This document shows, piece by piece, positions 12,604-25,300 of a stretch of 64,000 bases of DNA. This stretch comes from Rhea pennata. Taxonomy: Eukaryota; Chordata; Aves; Rheiformes; Rheidae. The stretch's first letter is position 1; each line of letters starts with the position of its first letter. The stretch is taken from NCBI RefSeq assembly GCF_028389875.1, contig NC_084669.1, positions 36,866,731 to 36,930,730 of the forward strand. Reading direction: 5' to 3'. The notes beneath the pieces were generated by a model. That model was not told where the DNA came from and did no database searches. It was given only the letters and a program-made list of their open reading frames with translations. The translations under genes were made by a program, and so were the position numbers.

Positions 12604-15600
12604 CCAGACAGCAATTTCTTACAAACACGTTTGTTGAAGGAAAAAGTCATTTGGCTTAAAAACAGCCCAACAAGCACAGTGAACAAATAGGTTTCTTCCA
12701 AAAAAACGAAAAGAAGAAAAATTCTCCAAAAATGTTGAGCGCCGTAGCTGTCCTTCTAGCTCAGGAGCGGCTTGGTCCTCCCCTTGCCTCGGCCCACCTA
12801 ATCCGTCCCTTCGTCCTTCCGCCCCAGCACCGGGTCGACCCTTCCCTGTGGCTTCAGGCGCAACCTTTCCGCTTCCATCCCGGCGTCTAACCCGAGCCTT
12901 TCCCTGGTTTTCCCCTGCCCCTGTTCTGCTCTTCACAGCAGCAACCCGAGGACCACCTTAGGTAGACGTGGTGGAAAGGGCGCTAAAAAAATAGCCGTTT
13001 GGGTGGCTTTTTCCGTTGGTCTCTGTCGCGGGTGCTGTTCTGCTCGACCGTGCAGGCTTCCTGGAGCGGGGGCCACCGGGTCTGATAAAATCAGAGCAAC
13101 CTCAAGCAATTACCTCAAACGGCTTTTCTGCCCCCCGACATCCTGACTTCGAGAGGCCGCACGCCGGGCTCGGCTGCAGCGCAAAGCTAGGGCTGCGTGT
13201 CCAGCCCGCGGCCACCGGTTCGGGTCTTTCCGGAGATTTAAAGCTGCTGTTTGGAAATCCGAAAGATGAGAAAACGCCGGCGCGACTCGGCCGACGGTCG
13301 CCACGGGGTGACTTCTGGCGAGGAACTGCAAAACCCGTGGGGCTAGGAAGAGAACGGAAACACTTCTTTTTTTTTAAAAAAAAAAAAAGAGAGAAAAAAA
13401 AAGGGGGGGAATAAAATAAAATACTTTTTTCTTTTTCCGGCGGGTTCTTTCGGCCGGCGGCCGGGGACCCGTGGCCCTGTGCAGGGAGCGAGCTCCCGCG
13501 CGCCGCTGGCCCGGAGAAGGGGCCCGGCGGGGGCCCGGCCCCGGCCGCGCCGCACCGCAGCGCCCGAGCATGACCTCATCCCTCAGGCACGCGGCGCCGC
13601 GATTAGATTAAAACAGCAAATATTTACCGCGGCGGCGGCGGCGGCGGCCGGGGCGGCAGGGGCGCCCCGCTCCCTCAGCCAAGCGGACGCCCCAGCCCTC
13701 CGCCGGCTCCTCGGCGAGGAGCGAGGCCGGGCCCCGCTCCACAGGCGGCCCCTTCCCTGGGGGTGCAGCCCAAGCCGTGTCACCTCCCCCCTCCCCCCCC
13801 CCCCAAAAAAAAATTTTTTTTGCACATCCCGGCGATTTTCCGAGGACTCCAGCTCCCCGCGCTCTGCTCCGAGGCCCAGACGGGAAAGCGGTGACGGGGA
13901 AGTCCCTCCAGAGAGCAGGAGGTCTTCTCCTAACGGGCGCCTTTCGGCAGCCCCCCGCGCAGCCGCCCCAGCTTTCCGCTCCTCGGCAGCCTCATCTTCC
14001 TCCTTATTTTATTTATTCATTTTTTTCTTCCTTTTTTTTTTTTTCCTTTTTCTCCCCCTTTCGCTTCTCCAAGCTACGTTTGGAGGACACGGCCAAGGCG
14101 TTGGTGGCGTCCGCGCCTCCCGACTCCCGCGAGCCGGTTTTCCGGGCAGCCTCGCAGGGACGAGCCCGGGAGGCGGCGGGGGGTCCGGGGTCCCCCTCTT
14201 TCCCCCCTCCCCCCAATGAGCGGCGCCAGGACTGCACACGCACGGCTGCTATTTTTAGTTCCCCAAGCCCTGGCTCCGCGAAAGCATCTTAATTACTGTT
14301 CTTTCAGCTACGAAATGAGACGCAGATGCTCCCCCCGTCGCAGAGGGCCAAGAGCCTCGCCGGCCTTTCTGGTGCAGCAGCCCCCCACCCCTCGTAGAAA
14401 TAAAAACGTGGAAATTCTCGTTGTTATCATTTTGGAAGGGCGGTTACGTCGGGGCTGCTGGCGGCGGCGTCCCCCGGCAGCACGTGCCTCCCCGGCGTCG
14501 CTCTCTCCCGGCGAACCGGCCGGGGCCCCGCGAGAGCGCGAGCCCCTTCCACCCGCCGCGTCTCGCCTTCGCGATACACACGCAAAGCCTGTTTGGGGCC
14601 TGGGAGGGGTCTTGCTTTTTTATTTATTTTTTTTTATTCTTTTTTATTATTATTGTTATTCTTTTTTAATCTTCGCACCTGCCTTGAATTGCTGGGGAAA
14701 AAAAAAGCGGTTGCAAAGGCGCTGCGTTGCTCGCCTCGACGCAAGCACCCCCAAAAAGCCCTTCCCAAGCAATGGAAATAACCCCAAAGCAAGAGGTTGC
14801 TCCGGCCCGGTGCCCTTCTGCATTTCACACATTAAAGAAGAGATAGTAATTCTTTTTTTTTTTTTTTTTTTTTTAAGAAGAAAAAGGCGCACACACAAGA
14901 GGAAGATATCACACACCCGAAAGCTGCAGTGATTTAACTCAAGCCGCACCAGGTTTCCCAGCGCGGCTCCCCGTGCCAGTGGAATATTGGCTCCTCGATA
15001 TATTTTCCCTTTCTATCTATGAAAAAAAACGTAAAGAAATGTGAATTCAAACTTCCAAGGATTTCTACAAGAGAAGAAAAAAATAAAAGAACTGGCAGAG
15101 GTGAGAAGAGACCTGTTCTTACCTCGCCGTCGGGGCCAAGCAGGGGGCCGTTTTCAAGGAGCCAAATCTGATGAAAAAAAAAAAAAAAAAAAAAAAAAAG
15201 GCAGGAAGCCAAAATGCAGAGTGCGGCTGGGAACTGCTGCATTTGTTCATATATAATTGTACATATATTTTTTTTTAATGGGTCAAAAAAAAATCTAACG
15301 ATAGTTTTAACCACGTGGCGAGGGTCCCGTCGGGGCCTTTTTTTGGGGGGGGTTAATTTTTGAAACGGCGGTAAGAGTTTCCATTACCCCAGCCCGCGCG
15401 CGTGCCAACAGCGGGCGAGGAAAGGGCTTCGCGGCCGAGCGCGCAGGCGCCTGCGGCGTTTTTCACCCTTCCCTTGACTTCAGCCACGTTTCGGCATCCG
15501 CGGCGGCCGCGACTTCCCCCGTCGCTCCAGGTAGCTGCTCCGGCACCGCCGAGGACGTGGCAGGGCCAGACGGTCGTGGCAGCGGTGGCACAAAATACCC

Positions 15601-16222
15601 CAAAGATATCTTTGCGTTTAAAAAAAAAAAAAAAAAAAAATCTCCAAATGCTTGGTTAAGCCAAAAATAAAATGCTTTGTCGAGGGAGCCCTCGGGAATT
15701 TGGGTGCTCGCAGCAGCGGCAGGAACGATTCCAACGCTCAATAAAAGCGTCTCTTGCTATTTTAATTTTTTTTTTCCCTCCTCCACCATCCACTTTGTAA
15801 TTCCTGCTGTCTGCACCTCCTGGCCCTGGCAGCGGATGAAAGCGGGGGCAGAGCGCGGGCTCCTGCTTTTGTACTCGGGAGCCCGTTTCATCCTCCTCTT
15901 CGCACAGGCTCCTGCCCGGTCCGTTTACTTCCTGACCAGCAGATCGGCAGCCGGGCGCTCTCGCCGCCGCCGCCGCCGCCGCGACCGAGGCGCCCGCAGC
16001 CCTGCGCCGTGCTCGCGTCCTTTTCTCGTTAGCTCCCTGTCTTAAACACCGCACCGGCGAGGTAGTACGAGAGCGAGAGGCCTGAGAGGTTTGGCACGTA
16101 GCGCCAGTGCGATCAGGCAACGCAGAAGATGGTGCGTTTGCGTCGCAGAGATGCTTTCCAAGTGACGCAGCGCTCGCAGTTAAACACTTGCCTGAGAGCG
16201 TTTCTTTTTAATTTACAATTCT

Positions 16223-16228
16223 TTTATT
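16223..16228 (-). terminator. PALD1 proximal poly(A) signal
   Basis: AATAAA on the minus strand, 148 nt after the PALD1 stop codon (16378-16376). It would give a short 3' UTR. Confidence 0.65.
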
Positions 16229-16375
16229 GCGTCTAAAAGAACCCCACGGAGTCGGGTGTTTAAAGGCAGCTTACGGGTTCTCCCCTTCCCCTCCCCGTGC
16301 TTTCCGGAAGCAAAGTCCTTCCTCGAGGCCAAACCTCCCCCCTCCCCAGCCCGGCGGGCTCCGCGGCCCCGGCTC

Positions 16376-19300
16376 CTACACGAAATCTCCTCGGAAAGGG
16401 CGCGAGCCGGCGCTCTGCTCCCGCCAGCGGCGCCGGAGCTCACCCAGCGCCTGGCCCTCCACGCTCTCCAGCTCGCCGAATCCCAGCTGGTTCAGCACCT
16501 CGTAGACGCCGGCCCCGGCCGCCACCTGAAAGCACAGCAGGGAGAAGGTTTCTGCAAGCCGGCCTTAGGGGAAAAAAAAAAAAAAAAAAAAAAAGCAGGG
16601 AGACCGCGACGCCCGGTGCCACGCGGACCCTCGCGACGTGAGGCCTGCAGGGATCTCGTGCCCTCGAGGCCCTCCAAAGTTGGCTGAAACCGGCCAAGGA
16701 GAGGAGCGCTTGCAGGAGACGCAGGGACAAGCAGCAAAAAGCAGCGTCGCTGCACGCCTTGCAAACGGTAAAACAAAATAAAAAGCATCGCTACATGCCT
16801 TGCAAAAAAAAATTAAAAAAAAAAAAGCATCACTGCATCCCTTGCAAAAAAAAAAAAAAAAAGCATGGGTAAAAGCGCAGCGTGGGGCAGCCCCGCGTGC
16901 AAGCGCGAGGGCTACCAGGCACGACGGCCGCCCGCAGCGAGCCGAGGAGCGTCGCCCCGTCCGCCGCCGGCAATGCAAACACGGGCATAACCGGGATGCC
17001 ACGGCGCGGGGGCGGCCGGGGCGCGGGGTCCCCCCCCCCCCCCCCCCGCCCCGGCGCCGCCGCCGGCCCTTGGCGCGAGGTGGGGCCGGCGCTGACGGTG
17101 AGCGGAGCTGGCAGCCGCCGCTTTCATCTCGCCCCGAGCAGATCAAACATGCCAACGTGAATTAGCGGCGCGCGACTCGAGACGGCGCAGCGGCGAGGCT
17201 TTTCCCACCGCGCGCGCGGGGAGCAGGCAGGCGCTCCCCTCCTCCGCCTCCGAGCTCCCGCCGCTCCCGCCCGGCGCGTCCCTCCTCAGGCGACGCTCCT
17301 CGGGGCAAAAACAAATCGGCAAATAAGTAAATAAATAAGGAGAACGAAACAGAGCAGCGGCCGCTGCGCGGAAAGCAAGCTCCAGGTTTGTGCCGGCGGA
17401 GGGCACTTCGGAGGAGCCACCCCGCTCCGTGGTGGACACCGCGCCGAGGCCGTCAGCGGGGCGAGAGCAGGACTCGCCGGCAGCGGAGAAGGCGGGCACG
17501 CCGCCGCAAACCGCCGCGAAACGCGAGCGAGCTGCGCACGGGACAGGAGCAGCGCCCCCAGATCCACCGCCCTGGGACGAATCTCAGGCCCCGCTCAGAG
17601 ACGCTGGGAAAATCTCTTAATGCAACGAGGTTTCCGCATCACTCCCGTATCTCCAACAACGCAGCAGCAGAAGGGCTCCAAGGCAGGAAGCCCTGCACGG
17701 GGGCACCAAGCAGAGGGGCACGAAAAGGAGCCATTAAATTACGTGATTTAAGCGCCAGCCTCGACGCGGACCGGGTGCAGGCGGCGTACGGGTGGGGACG
17801 TGGCGAAAGGCTCACCTCGCGCATCCAGACGCTGAACGGCCGCTGCCAGGAGTCCTTCTTCTCGAGGTGCAGGTAGGCGTTGAATAGGATCAGGTAGATG
17901 TACCGCTCCAGGTACTGCAGACTCCTCAGCTGCAACGTCTGCTTCTCCCTCTCTTCCTTGCTCGTTTTCCCCTGCAACGGACCACAGGTAAACCTTGGAG
18001 CGCTTGGTGCCCGGCAGGCTGCTAGAGGCGCCCATCGCGGACGCCCATAGGAGCGAGGAGGCAGGAACGCTACTGCTTTCTCCTTCAGAAAGCAACGGGA
18101 ATGCACGTTAACCGGCGAGGAGGTACCGCCGTGGAAAAGCCACGTGCAAGGTGAGCCTACGAAGCTCTCCTCCGAGGCGCTGCTCTCCACCCTGGCGGCC
18201 TGCTCAAATGAGAGATTTGGTGGGAGGGACTCACAAGGACCTCTTGTGCTAGGAAATATCATTTATACAGCCACAAGCCAACCCTCCTCCCCATCGTCTT
18301 GCCACAGAGCCAAGCACGGTCCACAGGACCAAGACACGAGGTGTATCCAGCTCAAGAGAAAGCAACCTCAAGGGCTGAATCTCTCTTGCAAGCCCAAGAG
18401 CAGGAGGCACCTCCTGTGAGTTACAAGCTGAGAGTTTCTGCACACCTCTAACACACAGACAGCACAAAACCGGCTTGCATCGATGTCAGGAGGATGGTAG
18501 GCGCAGGTCCACCCTTTCCTGACCCTCCAAGAGGTGGTCACGCAGCAGGTTTCTGTGCTGCCGAGGCCACACATGGTGCTGACCTACCTTAGCACCCCTT
18601 GACCGCTACCACATCCCCAGGGCTCTCAGAAACCATCTGGCAAGGCAGGACTGCTTTTTCGCTGGGGACAGAAATAAGTGCATGCTTCCAGCTCTTTCCT
18701 GCTTCGGGTTGGCAGCTCAGGCTCTCATTAGCTTGTGGCTTCCAGCAAATAAAAACTTCCCCTTCACCGCGCAGACCTCAAGAATAGACCAGGTGCTGCT
18801 ATATGCGCGGCGTGGGTTTGTGCCCAGCACAGGGATGAGCCAGGAATAGCCCTCGGGCACCACCCCAGGCTGCAAACCGTGCCCTCACTTCTATTTTTGA
18901 AGAGGTATTAGAGTTAGCGGTGACCCAAACCTGAACTCGGCCGGGGTGCAGCACCTCAGCTGCATGGTTTGGAGCAGGGCAGAAAGAGGAGAGAAAAGGA
19001 GGGAAAAAAATATATATCTATATATACATATGTATAAATATACACACACATACAGTAAAAACCCAGGCCTCATCCCACTGCCGATCCAGCTTGTGCTCAG
19101 TATCTGACAACCGCCAGCATCTGCTGCTCTGGAAAGAGCAAGCTCTTGATACCTGCTACCCAAGGCAGGTCTCATCACGGCCCCTCATCGCTGGAGATGG
19201 CCTTACGGCCCCAAAGGCCAAAGTTGGTTACTTCTTCCAAAGGGACTCACCGGTTCTGAGACCTTTAGCTGATTATTCTACCTGCAGAAGAGAGCTCTTC

Positions 19301-22300
19301 CTCTTACCAAGGAAGAGCTGCAGAGCGCTTCGGCAAGCGCGAGGCCAACGCACTCAAGGCGACGAGCAGGTCACTCTGCAGCGAAGCCCGTCGCTGCTGG
19401 GACAAGACTCAGAGCCGTGTCCCCCTGCTCCGGTACCTAACTCAGAAACTAGGAGGAGAAAAGGCAGGGAGAAAGCACCTGCTGTAGCTCTGCGAAGGAC
19501 GTGGAATGGCCTTGCCGGAGAAGGGGAGCCACGGCGCTACAACAAAGTTAACTTCTTGCTTTTAGCTCCTGCAGAAGTTCCCTGCTAAGGGAATCGCTCC
19601 GCGCTTTCCAGGCTGCCGCCGTGCCCAGCTCAGAGCCCGCGCTGTTTTACATGGCGCCTGAAAGCGGGATGCCATCCCTCCATCCCTCCCTTGCAACATG
19701 GCAACGATGTAACGCGATTCCCAGCGAACGCTTTCCAGCCCCAGGCCTCCTCCCGGCACCAGGCCTTGCTGAATTTTGCTGCGACGCAGACCACTATCAT
19801 CCACTGCAGACCAGGCCAGGACCACCAGACTCGCTTCCCTCTTGGGCTGCCAAAGCTGGGCTCAAATGCGAACACCCCTGCAGGGCTGCAGCTCTGCGAG
19901 CACCCGCCCTGCGCCAGCCTGCACGACACCAGCCCCCCCGGACCTTCCCTAAACCCTTGCGGGCTTCCCTTGCACGTAGCGGCTCGGAGACCGTAAACCT
20001 AAATACGCCTCAAAACTTTGCACGTGCTTGGAAGAGGCGCGCCTCCCGCAGCAGGGCTCGGCGAGCCCTCGGAGAGCACCCGTGCTTCCGAGCTGTTAGC
20101 TCACTGCAACCGGATGTTTGTCCAAACACGAACCACGAGCCCATTAAATGTCCATTAGCGTAATGCCTAGCGTACACAGTTCCTGCTCAGCAGCTAGGAG
20201 TAATCCCCTTGTTTAACTCTTCTCCAAATTGACTACGTGGTCGGGGGTTCCTGCCTGCCACAGCGGGAGCGTTTTCAGGAGAAGAGCCTCACTGCGTCGT
20301 GACCTCCAGCAGAAGAGGAGCAACCATCTGTCCTGACTTCGCCTGCATCTCAGATGCGCCTCGCTCAGCGCTGGCTCCTTTTCGGGAGTACAGCTTGGGT
20401 TCTGCACTGTCGCTTTCTCCAACTCTGCTCTTTGCGTGAGCGTCTCCATACTTCACATCCCGCCCGCGCACGGATGCGCAGTTACTGTCTCACCGCCATC
20501 TCCTCCCGATCCACACACTTCTAACCAAATCAGGGCACGCGCTGAACTATGGCTTTAGTCGGAGTCACCGCAAAAGTTTTGAAACCTCCTGGTCGTTGCA
20601 AGAGGTTTTTGCACGCGAGACCACGCGCAAGTCCCGTTCCCCTCCCGAGCGCCACGGCAGCCCTGTCTTGCCCTGCGCTTTCCCTGGATCACCCATCTCG
20701 GCCGGCTTGCTGGGCGCACAGGAGACACCGAGCTCCTCAGAGCCTCCTCCGTGGCCACCAGTTAAAAGCCAATAAACACGAGCAGCCCGGGGAGCATAGA
20801 CATCGCTTGTGGTCCCTTCCCCGGGCAGCAGCACGTCGCTGCGGCAGCGTTTCGGCTCGGGAAGGGTTATAGAGGGAGGATCTCCTCCAGCTCTCCTGGC
20901 CAGCAGATGTGAATCAAAGCCCACTCAAAGCCCTAAGAGGGGTTCGCTTGCACCTGGAAGCACATTCATTTTTTCCAGCTTGCATCTGTTGGTCTGACCT
21001 GAGACAGTCCTCCCTGCAGACCCCATCCTCTGATCTGCTTTTCCAGCTTTTCGGCTGCAAACTGCCCTCCGTGGACTCCAAACCTGCCCCTTCTCACGTG
21101 CACAGTGTGGCACGAGGAGGAGGTTCAAGGCTTGTCCTCCTTCCTGCACCTGCGGCAGCCCTTTACAAGGAAAAAGGTGTCTTTGCAAGGTCAGGGGAGA
21201 GCTGTACAAGCTGGAAACAGATAGATGGGGGGAAAATAAAGAAACAAATGAAGTGTCCTGGCCTCCCAGGACACATTTACTGAAAAAACACATTAAAGGA
21301 GGTTTGTACAGGACATGGGGCCGGTCTCGCCCAGCGCAGAGGAGGAGGCAGAGACCCTTCCGAGCACCTGCAGGCTGCGAGACCCCGTCTCCAGAGGCCA
21401 CCTCCTCGTCCTCCAGCCCAGCCCTGCAGGGACGGACAAAGCTCGACGCGAAGGATGGAGCGGCCAGAACCGCTGGGACGAGACGGTTTGGAAGGAGGCG
21501 ACGCGGTGGGAAACAGAAAACGTACGCAGCGACATAAGGACGTTCCCAGGGCGACTGGCCGGGAAACAGGACACGCCACGGGAACACCCGTGCGTTACGG
21601 ATTACTGCCAAGCGCCAGGAAGAGGTGCAAGAAGGTCACGGGAACAGCAGCGCAATCCTCTTCCAAAAAAGATGCGTTGGAGCCTCTGGGAGCAGCCTGG
21701 CGGCTTCACGGCTCCGAGCGGTTCCCCGCTCCTCCCGCCACGGCATCCCCTCGCTGAAGTCGGAGAGCTCCTTACTTACATCCAGGGCCGCGGACCGGCC
21801 ACGGCTCGAGCCCCGAAGCGGCGCTACGCGAGGCGCCCCGAAACCGCGCGCGGGAACGGCGAGGGGCCGCCCGGGCCGAGCGTCCGGCCTCGCGTCCCGG
21901 CGCGGAGGATCGAGCCGGGTCCCTCGGCACGCCGCAGCGAAACCCACGAGCAGGCAGAGCCGCCGTCCGCAGCGGGCGCGCGCGGCGAAACTCGACTGCC
22001 GTCGCTGCTGCTATCCGGTCCGCCCCCCCCGCGAGGCCAGACGAGCTAATGCCAAACAGATGAGGGTAAAAAAAAACAAAAACAAAAAAAAAAAAAACCT
22101 CAGCAAGAAACACAGAAAAGCTACGCGCTTATCCGCGGCGAGCTCGCTGCGCGCGCGCACAGTAACTATTGCTGCAAACTAGTCAGCTCCGCAGCAGCTC
22201 AGCGCACGCGGTTGGGGTTTTCTCTCCCAGGGCAGCGGGTAAGAAGCCTCGTGAAAAAGGCAAAACCAAAATATCTCCCAGGTTTTATATTGACCTTGGG

Positions 22301-25300
22301 TTTTGTTTTTTTTTTTTTTTTTTTTTTTCTTCCCTCTCGGCAGCCTGGAATGCATTTTCCCCGGCGACTAAAACGGACTGCTCCGCTAAAATCTGCTTTC
22401 CAACCTCAGCATCGACGGCCTCCAGCTCTTGGGCGAGACGAACAGAGTTCAAAAGTGCAAATTAAAAAAAAAAAAAAGAAAAAAAAAAAGGCGCAGAAAG
22501 GAGAATCGAGCACGCTGCCAGCATGGTACAGGGCAGAGAGGAGCCCGGACGGGCCGGAAAGGCATTTACCGACGCGCAGCTTTTACGCTGAGAGCAATGC
22601 TTGAAGCAACGCCGGCAGCTTTACCAACAGCCGGCGAGAGCCGCCCCGAGGCCTGGGAAAAGGGCTGGGGAGGGGGGGGGAGCGGAGGATGTCCGCCGGA
22701 GCGGAGGCCTCCCGGCCCCTTCCCGTGCGGCTTGTGGGGCCGGCGCCGAACGCCGGGGCGGCCGCCGGAGCCGGAGCCGGCGCGGCCGCTCGGGCCGTCC
22801 CTGCCCTCTGCCGGCGGCGCGGCGCCGGACCGGCTCGGCTCGGCCCCGCGTGACCCTCCCGCAGGCAGCGGGCTCCAAAGCCACGCAGGGCCGCGTGCCG
22901 GCGCGTCCCTCGGCATCGCCGGGAGGCGCCCGCGGGGACGACGTTCCTCGGGACGTGCTGCAACGACCAGCTCATCACCACCTCTCTGCTCCGTCACCTG
23001 CTTTCCTATTTTTTGGTATTAGCTCTCATTCAATCAGCCACCGGCAGGCGCCAAGCAGAGTTTCGCGCGCGGCTCCAGCGGCAGCACCAAGCGAGGAGCC
23101 AGACACCGAAGGAACCAGCACCCGGCACCGCACGAGCCCGGCACCTCCGGCAACGCGCCGGAGAGCTGCGCCATCGAGCGGTGCTGCCGCGGGGCCGGCG
23201 CCAGCCCCGGCTGGACCTCCCGGGACCCGGCACAGCACGAGACGGAGTGGGGCACCAGCCCATCCCCGGGCGGACACAAAAAAAAAAAAGGAGGAGGAGG
23301 AGGAGCAGCCAAGGTCCCGCTCACCTGCCGGTAGGTGCAGATGATGATTTCTCGGAGGTGGTAGTGCATGGGCGTCATGGTCTCGCTCACAGTGTCCAGG
23401 GCCATGTCCACCTCCTTCTTCATCCGGTGGCCGTCGGGCAGGAGCTGGACCACTCTCATCACCACCTGGAGGGCGGGCGGGAGCGGCACGGGCTTCATTC
23501 GGCCCCGCGCCGCCCCGCTCTGCGTAGCCCGAGCCCCGGGCGACCGCCCCGCGCCCGCCTCCCTCCCGGGCGGCCGATGGCCTGCGCCTCCTCCGGGAAC
23601 GAACGGTCTGAGTCTCCGAGCCCCAGGCTGGCTCCCGCCGCCTCGGCCAGCGCAGGGACGGCCCCAGGGACTCACCTCGAACTCGCCTTTGGTGTACTTG
23701 GCGTCGGGCACGCTCACGATCTCGTCCTCGCTCACCTCGGGGATGCCCTGCAGCGATTGGGGAGGGTCAGGCAGGCCTGGGCCTTCTCCCCCCGCCAAGG
23801 GCTGGGGTCCTCTCCCTTCGGGGCAGTGTCCTGGGGCGCCCAGGCCCGTGGCTGGGGGAGGCAGGACTCCAGCCGCACCGCGTCGCGGCCCCCCTTTTTT
23901 GCAGGGAGGTAAGAAGGGAGCCACATCCTTCCTTTCCAGAGCACTTAGAGCTTCTTCCAGTTCCTCCAGAAGCTCTGAGGAACGGGGAAAGGGGTTACCC
24001 AGGACACATCTGCTCATCTTTTGGAGCTTGTTTGCTGGCACCGCACAGAAAAAGGCCGATAAATAGGAAAAGTGCACCTCCTGCAGCCAACACCACCCCT
24101 CCCCACACTCCGTTTAACCCCCACTTTGCACCAAGTGCACACTGCTGCAAACTTTGCAGAGCCTCCCCAGCACCTAAACGCTCCAACCTTACGCCACGGA
24201 GCAGAGCGTGGGGAAAGCTTCTGCTCTAGGGCCAGGGCCTGGCCCCACGCTGGTACCTACATTGAAATGCCACAGCGTGAGGACAGCAATGACCATGGCG
24301 GTGGTGGTCCTCCCTCTGCCGCTGTGGCAGTTGAACACGAAGGCTGCCCGGGAGTCCTCGGCCAAGGTGCTCTTCATCGCCTCCAGCAGCCGGTCGAAGT
24401 CCTGCGGAGGGGCAAGCGGGCAGATCTGAGGAGGGCGGCTCGTTCGGCAAGGCTCCGGGCTTGCGTCTGCCCCCAGGGTTATCGGAGGGGGAACCTGGTT
24501 TCTGCAGCACTTTGCCAGGTCACCCAAGAGCAAAGCCAAGAGGTGCCCACGGGTGGGAGCGCACGTGTGAAGACGCAAGAGGGGCAGAGCACCAGCCAGG
24601 AGCAAAGTTTCCTGGGAGAAGGTGCCCCCCCAGGGGAACACCTGGGGGGCTCCAAGCGGCTCTTTGGCAGCCCAGACACTTGTCGGGATCGCAGTCCAGC
24701 CCGCGCTGAAGGCTGCAAACACTCAGTCCCCGACAGCCCCAGAGATGGACCCTGACTCCATTTCCCCGTGCTGGAAACGGGCAGCTGACTTGGTCTCCCT
24801 GCTGGGTGGCACCTAGCACACGCGAGGCAAAGAGCAGCTCAGCCTGCAGCAGAGGGGAAGGTGCAGAAAGCTCCTTCCGTGGGCAGCAAAGGGCTGGCAC
24901 CAGCGGCACCGCTCTCCTGCCCCTCCGTTACCTGCTCCTTGGGAGCGCAGAAGTCAGGGATCGGGATCCGTCGGTACATCAGTCCCTGGCACGCGTTCTT
25001 CTGCTGATTAAAGATCTCCTGCATGGTCAAGCAGCTCTTGAACATCTTCATCTGCTTCTCTGTTTCTAGGTAAACTTCCAGCCACTTCTGGGATTTCAGC
25101 AGGTCATTCTTCAAGGTAGACTCTAGTTTCTGCAAAGGACAAAGAAGCCCTCACCCTTAGACTCGCTCCTATCCCAACCATTTCCTGTATTTAAGACATC
25201 TTCCCCGCACACATACCCACACTTGTGGGCTCTTGGAAAGCAGCAGTTTGCACAGGAGGGGACACATCTAGAGATGGCTACCTTCAGGCACCCTGTGCTC

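Larger units (their letters stand above)
10186..16222. other. Gap between ADAMTS14 and PALD1; no protein gene seen (PRF1 expected here)
   Basis: In human 10q22, PRF1 lies between PALD1 and ADAMTS14. Mammalian perforin is coded mostly by two large exons, so a copy should show long frames. None of the frames here resembles a MACPF domain. Contents instead are an AT-rich stretch (about 11.44-12.1 kb), AATAAA motifs on both strands at 12.56-12.60 kb, CpG-rich stretches (about 13.45-14.6 and 15.4-16.1 kb) with a short CGG run near 13.63 kb, and poly-T or poly-A runs (for example near 14.85, 15.18 and 15.62 kb). Part of it may be a long PALD1 3' UTR. Confidence 0.7.

Noticed and set aside
12619-12936. 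105-codon minus-strand frame just upstream of an AATAAA
   Set aside because: No recognised domain, biased composition and no clear splice partner. More likely UTR or intergenic sequence.
23034-24077. 347-codon minus-strand frame
   Set aside because: Only PALD1 exons 16 and 17 plus read-through of the introns; the real exons were placed by splice borders and phase.
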